This document shows positions 39,801-51,800 of a stretch of DNA of 64,000 bases, one piece after another (the stretch's first letter is position 1; each line of letters begins with the position of its first letter). Under the pieces are notes generated by a model. The model had not been told where the DNA came from. It saw nothing but the letters and a program-made list of their open reading frames with translations, and did no database searches. Both the position numbers and the translations under genes were made by a program. The DNA is taken from contig OU015524.1 of assembly GCA_907165065.1 (NCBI GenBank), positions 33,237,295 to 33,301,294 on the forward strand, written 5' to 3'. Origin of the DNA: Caprimulgus europaeus. Its lineage: Eukaryota > Chordata > Aves > Caprimulgiformes > Caprimulgidae.

Positions 39801-42800
39801 TTGTTCCCCACGAGTTACCAAAGATGACAGAGAGTGGCCTAGCAATGACTTCTGCCAGCTCCCTCAGCACCCACGGACCCCTCAGCACTCACTACCCATG
39901 GATTTATGGATGTCCAGATTGCTTAACTGATCCTTAACCCAGTTCTGGTCAACCAAGGCAAACTCCTCCTTTATCCTGACTTCCTCTAGGGCCTCAGGGG
40001 TCCGGAGCTCCCGAGGACAGTCTCCAGACAGAGACAAAGAGGGCATTCAGTAACTCCGCCTTCTTTGTATCCTCTGTCACCAGGGCACCCACCTCATTCT
40101 GCAGTGGGCTTACAGTGCCTCTAGTGTTCGCTTTGTCTGCAACGTATTTGAAGAAGCCCTTTTTGTTGTCCTTGACCTCTCTTGCAAGGTTTAATTCTAA
40201 GGAGGCCTTAGCTTTCCTAGTTTCCTCCCTACATCCTCTGACAACAGTCTTATATTCCTCCCAAGTGACCAGCCTCTTCTTCCATGATCTGTAGACCTTC
40301 TTCCACTGGAGTTTGCCAATCCCACTTGTGATGCAGGCCCCTGGTGCTGTTGCAACACCATCAGTCACATTATTTTCCATGCTAACAATACACATTTTAA
40401 TCTAAGACACCAAGACTTAACAGTGCAATACATACATGTAAGCTTTGAACATTGGTGCAAATTCTACATGGATATCATGACTACCAAATTCACAAAAGTC
40501 TTCTCCTAAGAAATGGGTGGTTCTGAAAACTGGGACATTCTCACCAGATGAGAATGAATCCAGTTTTCGAAAGCCTTAATCAAGATCTAAAGGGAAGATC
40601 TAATCAAGAACATTCCCTAATCCACCTCAAGTCTGTAGAAGTTGTTCACAACAGCAAAAGAGCAAGTTGGCAGCATCTCTGCAATAACTGTAGTTTGCAA
40701 GGATCACTGCGGCTCTTCATAGATTAATTTACAAGCTGGATACCTAATTAAGCTGCATTAACTGGCACAAATGCAAATATTATTCTGGTTACTTCACTCA
40801 GTCAAGAGAAATCTGGCTGGCTTGAGCAGGCTGTGGAAGCAAACTGTATGCAGCTTCTTAAATAAGCTCTACTGATGACTATCATTCATTAACAGAATCA
40901 GTGTTGCACTCCAGTCCTGGGCTCCCAACATGCAGCTCTTTTGGTGCTTCTGAGTTTCTGTCCTAAACCACTTTTTCTTGCTGCTGCTATTCAAAGGATA
41001 TAAAATATCTGAGAAAAAACTGCACCCAGTTTTAGGATACCCTTATTTAAGATATAGGCTGAACTCTTTCTGGTTTTGCATTTTGTCATACAGAACACTC
41101 TGAGATTGATCTTTTTCCCAGATTAACTGACCACAGAAAAGTCTCTGAATTCTAGAAATGGTAACATCTACTTTTGTCTGTACTGCATCACCGTTGAAGA
41201 TGCCAGAAACTGAAACAGCCTGCTCATAATAGCCTCTGCCATGTTAATTCTTGCAGTCTGATTACTGACCAAAAATCTTTGAACACTACATGGTGATTAT
41301 GAAATCTATCAAATCTACTAGGGAATAAGCATGCCAACAGCTCAGCTAATAAAGCTCAACTTCAAACGACAGTACATCTGAATCATAGGCTGCAATAATA
41401 TGTATTATAGATGATGAGAAAGTAATGGAACTGCCAAATCAACACCTTAACATAACACCCCACTGCAAAAATAAGCAACACAACCTACTTATTATCATTC
41501 TAGCTTACATAGTCTACACCTGGTTAGGTATCTGCATAGTAAAAACAATTTTTAAAAAGTTGAAAAACCAGGCATTATCCAGAATGATAATACAATGGGG
41601 TAGGTAAGAGAAGAAAGCTGTGAGAAATTCTGCACAGGAACCACCATTTGGTTGATATTTTGACAATGCTCCACTCTTCCTAATGAGCCGAGAGAGGAGC
41701 AATTTGTGTTGCTACTAATCCTGGTAACAGCATGTGGAAATCAGTCTCTCCATTTAATGGGGCTAAGATATTTTGATAACAACAGAAAAGCTCAGGGTTG
41801 TTCTACAGTCCACTAAGTAGACGCTACCATGAAAGGTGTCACCAGGTGGTGCTATTCCATACCGCCTTTTCGTCTTTGATGTGCAGGCAAGTTTTCATTC
41901 TTACAGACGCAAGATATTTCTAGCTTTGCATTGTACGTAAAGGCAATTTCAGGGGAGAAAAATGTATGATGAACAAGAGAGGCTCCCCTCATCCTCAGGT
42001 GCTGACCAGAGATTCTCCCTGAAGTAAAGTGGTCTCTGCAGGACCATTTAAGACCCTTAAATAAGGACATATTCTGAATAACAGCATTTTAGGACTGATA
42101 AGTTTGTGTATAAGCTCTTATTACAGATGTAACCTGACATGACTGGTTTCCACGTTGTGAAAAGTTCAACCTCTGAGACAATCAGGCACACAAACCAGAA
42201 TGACACTACTGTTGTCAGAAGAACTCCAATCTAGGAACCGTCCAGGACAGTCCAATTTGATCAGCTTCTTGATGTATGAATGCAAGAAGCATGATATGAG
42301 GAACTGAAAAAATATGACTAGATGGAGAAAGAGTAAGAGCATTGAAGATGTGAGAAGAAAAGATGAAAAGTTTTTCTTTCTGAAAAAGGAAAAGCACAAA
42401 GAGTTGAATCCAGAAGACAAAGAATGAAGAAAATGTAGATAAAACTCTTGACAGATGTGTTTCCCACCAGGATCAGTCTGGACACAAAACCAATTTTCAC
42501 ATCCTTGTCTGAAATACAGTTTTCTTTTGAAAAGAGACAAGAAATGGTTAGTGCAATGAATGCATCCCGTTGCGACACTGAGTTCCTACTGGGCTTCACA
42601 GAAGGAATGTTTCTTGCTGGCTCTGTTCCAGTCAGATCTTCCAGGCAATCAGGATGGAGATTTTTGACACCCTAGCTAGGCTTCCTGCCTTTAATAGCTT
42701 CATTCCCTCAAAGTGTTCTCCCTTAGAGCAAGTTTGGATTGTCAAGGGCTGGAAGGAAAGGAACTATTTATTTTTTTATGGCAGTTTCCCTGCTGCAAGT

Positions 42801-45800
42801 GCAGCTGGGTGTAAAATTGCCGTAGAAGCTCAGAGAATGTTTAGCTTTTTATTAACATTTTCTTCTTAGCCTTTAGAGCTGAAAATTGTCTCCTCCTGTC
42901 ATTCTTCCCACTTGGATGTCGCACATAGTCACTGTGAGATGTTGCTGCTGTTTCCCCATTCCTCTCTCCTCCCCCCTTCTGAATGTGAACAGGTCCTTCT
43001 TCTACTGAAAGCTGCTGAAAGATGCAGACAGCAGCACTACAATATAAAGTGCTCTTCTCCAGAGACTACTTTGTACAGCACTGATACAGCTGTTTGAAGT
43101 CAATGTCAAGCTCAGCGACTCTTCATTTGAGCTCAGACACGATGAACAGTGAGTTGGTGTCCCAACATCAGTAACAGCTTTTTTTTTTTTCCTGCAAGGG
43201 ATAATGACTATCTGAATCACCATCCTGGTTCAGCTGCTTTTGTGCTGACCTCCAGACTGAAGAGAACTCATCTACCTGCTGTGCCATTAGCCTATTGAGA
43301 ATTTTGTTTGCTGATGCTGTTAGTGCTTCTGTCTTCCCTGTCGCCCCTCCCCTCCCCACCATCAGCTTTGAAAGTGGCATCAACCATTGTTTTTTGAAGT
43401 AAGATATGTGGAACTCGGGGTTGACACAAATGTATGAAAGTCTGCTTTTACAAAGACAAAAGATGACATGAGCAAAACATTTTCCACATTAAATGAAATA
43501 GGAAAAATTTAACACTGCCATCTCAAAGCCTAGTATGGCATGAAATCTCAGCAAGGAAGTGGCCATTACAGTAATATAGTTACCTCATAAGTAATCAGGA
43601 AGGTTTATAGAATTCTATCAATATACATTATGTCAATATAAATGACAACTAATTCGTAAAACTATGCTAGTTTCCTTAGGTCTACCAACATTTTATAACT
43701 TTTTTAGCTTTTGCAAAGTACAATAACACAAACAAATTTTTTTCCCCCTATAAAACACTTCAACAGCAAAGAATAATTACTCATTTGAATTGAAACTAAA
43801 GGGAGTACTGTAAGTAAGGGAGTACATTAAGAACTGACTTGAAATTATCATATAGCAAAAATATATTTGAGAAAAATTTCTCAAATTTTCTTTACACTCC
43901 TCACTGTCTGCTAACTGCTCTAGGAAGACACAGACTAAGTATGGTATCTTTTACATGTTTCTATTTGAAAAGCACATTTACCCTTTCCATGTTTTGAATT
44001 CAGATGAAATGATCATGCTAGATGTACTTTTTTTTTTAATTTACACAACTACATGGACTTTTTCCCCTGTTATAACAAAATAAAGCACTATTTAATATAG
44101 CTGTTCAAAAGCTTGGAGAGACATACATATTGGGACATTTCTACCTATTTTAAAGCTGTCCCTTACATTACAGTTTTGTTTGGGATTACCTGAGGAAATA
44201 ATTTGCTCTAGTTCCTTGTTTGTTCCGAGACCTGTTGTTCCTCGAAAGAAGTGCAACAGGGCAAACATCATGACCAAGAGTGTGTGCAAACACTCAGGTG
44301 GACAAAAACCTTGAGGAGAATACACAGTTCTATTCATATGTACATTTGAGAGAAGTACAAGTGCAAACATATGTGATCACATGGGGGATTGCAGAAGCTA
44401 TTGAGACAGCAAAAACAATACCATATGGTCTGTGGGTGATCACAAAGTTCAGTTATAATTAGAAGAAATAACAACATGAAATTAGTAACACTCACTAAGT
44501 TTGTGAACAATACATATACAAAATTTTAAAACATAAATATTCATAAAATGATGAGTCATGAACAAGTTAAAAAATTATCCTCTAAGAAAACAATTCATTA
44601 ATAGAACAAAGGGTCAGGGTATATAATCAGTTCTGACAATCTAAATAGATATTTATTTTTTTTATTCAGCTTTATTTTTACAGTTGATAAACTATTTCAA
44701 AGAGCAGGACTCTCTCAGCTCAAACAGGAAGCTATTGGCTATCGTGCTGCTCAAAAAAGAAAAAAAAATCTTCTGAGAATTGCATACAGCAGAAAGGCAC
44801 CTGGGGGAGGGACCTGAGCACCCAAAAAATGGAATCATCAATGAAGAAGCAAGAAAGTGTGCAAGAAAATCTTCATCTCTCTCCACTTGCTAGAGACAAA
44901 ATTGTTATCTGGTATAACTAATCTAGGAGCACTGAAATAGCAGATGCTTCTGCATTTGAAGATGGAGAATCACTGGCAAGGTTTGCACGTGCAGCCACAG
45001 CTGGAATAACAAGAAACTGTACAGATGAGGATTGAATGGCACAGGCAGAGCTTTTCTAGGAAGCTTGGATGAAACCCATATATCCAGTGCCAAGTCCTGG
45101 CATTGCCACTGATTTCCACAAACTCAACCAGAAATTCAGTATACAGTGGCAAAACTTCCATTGTAAAGGTCAAAAAATTAAATAGTGTTTTCTGGTTCTG
45201 TCTTCTGCTTTTGCAAGAGACAAACTCTAATTAGAAGTTATTCAGATTAAAACCATCCTATCCCTTCCTTATAAAACAACAAAACACCCTCAGAATTTGT
45301 CTAGATATATTTTTGCTCTAATTTCTTTTCCATTTCCTCTCATGACATCAGTCAGTGCTTCAGGACAGCTCTCACATTTTTTTTTATTTTTTTTTTTAAT
45401 CGAGGGTACGGCTACTCATAGAATATGATTAAAACATATCTCATCCAAATGTTATACAAGAAGCTGTTGCTTTTGATGTATGTCCTCTATAAAACAATAA
45501 CAAAAGATATAGAACTTTTTAACTAAAACTCTCCATCAGGAAACTGCTATTACTTGTATTTATTTATTCCTATCAATATGCTGAAAAGCCTTTGCTCCTC
45601 ATCACTGTTCAGTAGAATTGGGTAATGCATGATAAGCCATTTATATGCATTTTACCAATGAACTAATTTGCTAGAATATTCACAGCCGGCAAATCCATAG
45701 AGAGAGAAGGGCAGTCAAAGCAATTTAATAGTTCAAACCAGTATCTGTGAAAGCACTTGCAGTATTTATTTGGATTTACTTTTAGCTTCCCAAAAGTCAC

Positions 45801-48800
45801 CTGATTTCCACCAAAAGGGGAGGGGAGAGAAGGGGAAGGGACAGAATGCAATACAAGCACACAGGAGAGCATTCCAAAAATAGAATTAATCCTGAAAAGT
45901 AATATATTTTGGGTTAACTGGACAGCGAAAGAATCAAAGCTTTAGCATTTCTACAGAAAGCAACCCTAGGTCAACCAACTGATTTCATGGCGTCATGGTC
46001 TTTAATCTCAAGCACACACTTACATGCCCAAGGCAGGTGCACCCTGACCACTCTTTTGCCTGACAATCAGTACTTGACCTGCTCTACCCACATAACCAAT
46101 TGACAACCCCCTGCTAGCAGCCCCTTGTTCATCAACCCCCTTGCATCCCCCTCTACCTTGCGCTGCCAACACTTCTCTACAGTTATCCTTGACCAGATAA
46201 CAAGGTACCGTTGCTGTTTTGCACCACAAATATTTAACAAATCTTTAAACATAATGGCAAACTTTCTGGAGATGAAGCAGAACAGTCCAGGAAAGTCTAT
46301 GCTCACCTGGAATCACCCACACATCTTTTGAATTGGGAAGCTGATGTCTTGCAGGAAAAGTACCACTTGCCTGCGACTGGTTTAGGGAGTTTCTGTGGTG
46401 CCATACAGCCCCTCTGTTATGAGCCCACAGCCTCTACACTGCAAGCATCCAGGACCTGTGCTGGCCCAGCACCCTCCAGCTCAAATAAGATAATGGACCA
46501 GCAAGAAAAAGGAAATAAAGAGCGCAGGACTTGAACTGGACAGCACTGCGTTAGACACACAATGTTTTTTCCTATTATACCACCTGCCGGTGCACACAGC
46601 CACAGGTGGACATATGGAAAGATCAACTTACCCCAGCCAATGCAGAGATAAAGCCGAAAAATTCTCTGCTCAGAAAAGACTGAAAGTACCAGCAGCGTGT
46701 ACAAGTACATGCCTTCCACCAGCAACCAGTAGTAGTTTGCAGCCACACAATACTGCATCATCACAAAGACCAAGCGGCAGCTGAGTGACTCCTGTGATGG
46801 AAGAAAGCACAGCCCAAATGAATGCAACAGGAGCTGAGAAAAAAAGAATACTAACCTAAAAGACTGGTTCTCTTTCCTGCTCTTACTTTCTCCTCAAAAT
46901 GATGCTTGCTAAAATAATCACATTTGAGTACTAAAAGGACAGAAGCCAGTAATAGGTGCTATACACAGCAGACAGATGCTTTCAACAACAATACTCCTCA
47001 TTTAAAAAAAATTACATGTTCTGTACTTTCTATCAATAAGCAATGGATTATCATTTGAAAAGCACAATACAAAGACAAAAAGAAGAGCAAGTGAAAGGTA
47101 CTGTATCAACTGCAGTCAGTGAATCTTTTAACTTCTCCATATATTCTATTCTGCAGCTGAGAATTTCTCCATTAAAGATCAAATAGCAGATGCCATAATG
47201 TTGATTATTTTCCAAAGCAAAAGATTTTGGTAGAACAGCAATATTGGCCAGTGCATTACATTTAAGTGCAAAATCTCTTTTAGTTGGTAAATTACAGAGA
47301 CATGGTCAGCAGGACTCTAGGTAAGTGTAAAACCTGATAATTAATATAACCATCAGATCCAATGAAACAACTATTGGATAAACCATGTGTGAAGCCATAT
47401 GTGTAGGTTTTTTTCTGGAAGGAGGGAATGACTGACAATGTAATGTGAACATTTTCAAACCATTTAAGATATGTATTACAATGTTATTTTCTGACAATTG
47501 ATACATTGCAGATGACAAGAAATCAATGATCATATGAGATTTACTATATGATATTAGCACTTAAGCCTTAGGCAGTGTCAGAAAACAACGGGTGCCACAT
47601 CAGAAGACACCCTTTTCGACCCCAACCCTGTACTGCAGCAGCAAACACTGTAGCCACATTCTATAATCACAAGAGCTATACAAATAATGAAAAACCCTTT
47701 CTTTGAAGATTCAAGTACATTTTGTATTCCAAATCTGAAGGGGGAAAGGCATGCTTTCATCATATTCACAAGAATTGTATATCCTCTCCTTTTGATTATA
47801 AGTATTTAATTAGCCAGTCCCTCCAAAGCTTTTCTAAATGCTTTCATAATTGCATTTTAATCAGATGCTTCCCTTTTTACCACCATTAACAGGTTATAAA
47901 GAACTCCAAGATCAACCAACTAATTTGGTCATTATACAAGATGGACAATCCTATCACAAAAGGTGCTGTTTTGGGAAAATGAATGCCTGTATGGATTGTC
48001 CGGCTCATAGTTCACAAACAAGGTTCACAACCTCTAGTGCACACAGCTGACTTGGGGCTGGAGGTGGGGAGGGGTGGGGTGGGGAGAGGCTTACAAAGGT
48101 GACCCAGCCTGGGTTTGCCTTGAGGCCCTCTCTGCAGAGACAACTCATGGGGAGCAGTTTAGATAGCACAGCCCTGGGTTGTCTGATAAGCTCTGAACTA
48201 AACAGGGCTGTGGCTGCATCATTCAAAGAACCAAAACCTGAGTTGAGCCTTGAAGTCCCTTGACAAATAGTATGCCCCGAGTCTCAATCCAACCACTGTT
48301 CTGTTGCCTGAGGAAGAAAGGTAAAGAAAAGCTGGAAGGTTTCAAGTTCAGTTTTAAACTAAAATCTTGTGTACTCAAACAATCACAGACCAGCAAAAGA
48401 TAGATAGATAGACAGATAGATAGATAAACAGGCAGACAGACAGATAGATAAGGGGAAACTCCACCACACTGCCAAAGATAACAGCATAATCCGCTCAGGC
48501 ATAGTCGTACACACTGTTAGGTAAGTCAGGGGATAAAAAACCCTAAGATTCAGGTTAGAAATTGGGAGGGGAGACATTTCTTGAGTTATACCGATGGCTT
48601 ATAAAGGAGATTCTTCCCCCCTTTATTGGGACACCAGTCAAGGTAGCTTCCCTGGGATTGAGATCCCTTACCTGGAAGGGTAAGTGAATATTGTTTATGC
48701 TTTAAGTTTGTAAATATGTGTAATGTTTTGTGTGCTTGTGGTCCTCTGTGAATTGGTCGTGGTTGTAATAGTTTGCTCTGTGAATCAGTTGTGATCATAA

Positions 48801-51800
48801 TAGTGTATTATTCTTGCTTTTAAAATTGCAATATCGCATTCCTCCATTATATCTGTAAAACCTGCAATAGTGGCGTGTTGAGTCTGCAAGCGCAGTTCAG
48901 GTCATTTGCTTGAACCTTACAGTTAAATCTGCAAGTGATGTTCCAAGTCATTTGCTTGAGGCTTGTAGTTAAGTCTCCTTCCGTTACAATGCCCTCTTGT
49001 CAATGCTAGGAGAAATGAACCTGCAGCATTGGAAGAAGATGTGGGCATTTGTATACATGTCAAAAATCCTCCTCTTCATATTTTCTCTGTCTAGTAGGGG
49101 CAAACTTCCCACAGGCAGAGAAACATGCCATGGCATCAACTACTTGCCTGTACTAAGCCCAAGGTGGGACAACCACAGCCACATACATTGCACTACAAGT
49201 TTCAGAGAAACTCTGTGGACTGAAGGAGAGCATTTTGTACAACCCTCCTTGTACAAAATGAAATTACCTGCTGTCATGCAGACACACCACAGTGATGACT
49301 CCAATATCCTGAGAACCACCACGGTGTCTGCCCCTACCTGGAAGGAGATAAGTCCTTCCCACTGGTGCTCTTGTGTGGCTGTGCTGTACATCCACTTCAC
49401 CACTGAGTCCTTAATGAAGACAGATATAGCCCGGAGAATAAAAGAGGTGAAGAGGTTCAGGTGAATATAATTCCTCGTGCAATGCAGATGCCTGTAAAAA
49501 GGAAGAACCAGTCATGATCCACTACCTATGTAAAAGCTGCAACATCACAGACAGGACTGAGAGCTGAGACAGGGAACAGTGAGTCCTGCTGGAAATCAGG
49601 AAGTACCAGAGGAAGGTGCATAAATGGGGAGTGGCTGTAGGGATTTCAAACTGTCTTTAGAAAGAAACCACTATCAAGGAAAAGACATTCAAAACTTGAG
49701 CCCTAAGTGTGAATGTTTGGGGGAAGGAAGAAGATTAGTGTGTAAGGAAAAAAAAAATATTTTAAAAGTTTAAAAAGTGTAAAAAATAAAGTAATTTTCA
49801 GAAGTCATGGCTGAAAGGACTAAAAAAAAAAAAGTCAAGTTTCACATAATGCTAAAATCTCTTCTCTTTGAATCAACCTCAGGGTCACTGCACAGGTTTA
49901 CATTGGCAAGGCTCAGGAACCTGTGCACAGTACAGCTTCTGGGCTGTGCTCAAACCCACAATGAAAAAACATTCACTTATAAATTACCGCTTTGACAAGA
50001 AGAGAAAAATTTGTATTCAGATTGCCTCCTGGGGGAATTGTAAATACTTTCTGCAGAACTAAAAGGAACAGAATTTTCACCTTTGCACTCAGAACTGAAA
50101 ACAAAACAAACAAACAAAAAAAAAAAAGAAAAAAATCCTCTTGAATTTCAGCAGCCAGCTGCAAAGACAATAAAATTGCTTCTTGTCAAAAAAGAGCATG
50201 TTAAGGGATAGCAAAAGAAACTGCAGTCGTGTAAATGTCATCCAACTGCAGAGTATTGCCAATGTTTTACCAGCCTTATTCGCAAACATTTTTCTACCAG
50301 CACTGCAAAGGTACATACACTTTACTTCAAAGGAAGTTACACTGGGCATGATTCCTTTTTGATGCTAAAAGATACAGGTCACATATGATCAACGGCAATT
50401 GTTCCAGCAACTGTTTCAATTAATTTATGCTTTAAATGTTTTTTTTTTTTTACCGCTGTACAAATTTGGGTAGAAAAATAGACTTGGTCTAAAAGTTATC
50501 AGTTTTGCATTGAAGGAGAACTTTTTTTCATAGGTCAAATAGAATTTTTTGCATCACTTTTAAGTCACAGCTTATTTAAAAACCTACCTATGATTAATAT
50601 TTATTTTCCTCTAACTCAAAATTTATTTGTTGTTACCCTTTATAATTAGATTTTGATCCCCATTTGTTGAGGTTGCACAGCTATTGGGGAGAGGCCAAGA
50701 GTAGAAGTTCCAGTCAGAATCCAGCAACTGCAATCCACATAGGGGCAGGTCTCATTTATTTCATGAGATCCAGAAACAAGTTGTCTCCAGATAGATAATT
50801 TAGACAGGAAAGCACAAAATGCATTGATGGCATAGTTTTTACAAGGCTCCCAGCCCGTTTAACATCTCTGAAACCTCATTTTCAAAATCAGAAGCACACA
50901 CTCATGTACTCTTCTCCAGTCTCTGATTCACAGTTGAAGGAAAAAATGCTAAAGCATCTCTCCACAAAAGTCAGGCCATCAAAATTCCCTCTCCTCTACC
51001 AGTCTTCAGTGACAAACTTGCTCTTTGTTCACTCACAAAGAACTTGCACGTCCTTCCTTTCTTCCAAAAGTATATGGTTGAGCTCTGTAACCTTTACATT
51101 TGGGCTGCTAGGATAACTCAAAAAGTGTCATTAATGGGTGAAACAAGGAGAAAGCACTTATCCTGGGAGACATTTGGAGACTTCAAGACCATCTGGTGTT
51201 TCATCAGATGAGTCCCAAAGTTGCACAGGTACAACACATACAAATTATAATTATCACGTGGCATTCACAAAGGGCGAGTATGTCTGCAGTTCTGTAGTCA
51301 TTTTAAATCTTTGAGATTGCTAGCCTATGCTTCTCCACTGGAAGGAGGAGGGATACTACAATGCTAGAAGGTGTGGTACAATATCAGAAGGCTTGCATTA
51401 TTTCAGTTTTGGAAATTAGAAACTAAAAGGCATGACTGATCTTTTTAAATAGATAAGGGGTATAAACATGTAGGAGGGAGAAAAGGAGCGGGACTGCCTT
51501 GCTAACAGAGTGCTGGCAGCAGAGGAAATGATCATTAACTGGCAATGACAATTCTTTAGTCAGGGAAGAAAGTTTCTTAAGGATCAGAGCACTGAGGTTT
51601 CCTGGCCTGATTTCAAATTAGAGTATCTGGAGATGGAAAACTACTTTTTTAGAAGGCAACCTCATCAGCGTGTAAGAGTGACGATGGGATCTGGCTATAT
51701 ACAGCAGCAGGGAGCAGTACTTCATGGCAGAGGGACTTCCTTCCCACAACAGAGAATGATCACATCTTTGTTTTCTAAATATTCTCCTGTGCTCAGCATC

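Larger units (their letters stand above)
36914..46631 (-). other. GLP1R: GLP1R intron 7
   Basis: The largest complete intron here (9.7 kb). It holds a 2-kb CR1 copy (38411-40375), a CTCF-like motif near 41839-41854, a G-rich quadruplex motif (45817-45840) and a tRNA-like relic close to exon 7 (46522-46590). Nothing else was recognised. Confidence 0.65.
46792..49337 (-). other. GLP1R: GLP1R intron 6
   Basis: 2.55 kb. It holds a strong G-quadruplex motif (48054-48089), a GATA/GACA microsatellite (48399-48451) and a segment with two tandem duplications (48744-48972). No exon otherwise. Confidence 0.65.

Noticed and set aside
46522-46590. A working tRNA gene on the minus strand
   Set aside because: The T stem and acceptor stem do not pair properly and position 33 is not T. 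Kept only as a relic.
48383-48577. Leu/Ser/Ile/Tyr repeat protein on the minus strand, or a CRISPR-like array
   Set aside because: It is the translation of a GATA/GACA microsatellite. The units are 4 bp with no spacers.
48997-49464. 155-codon plus-strand frame
   Set aside because: Antisense to GLP1R exon 6; no homology of its own.
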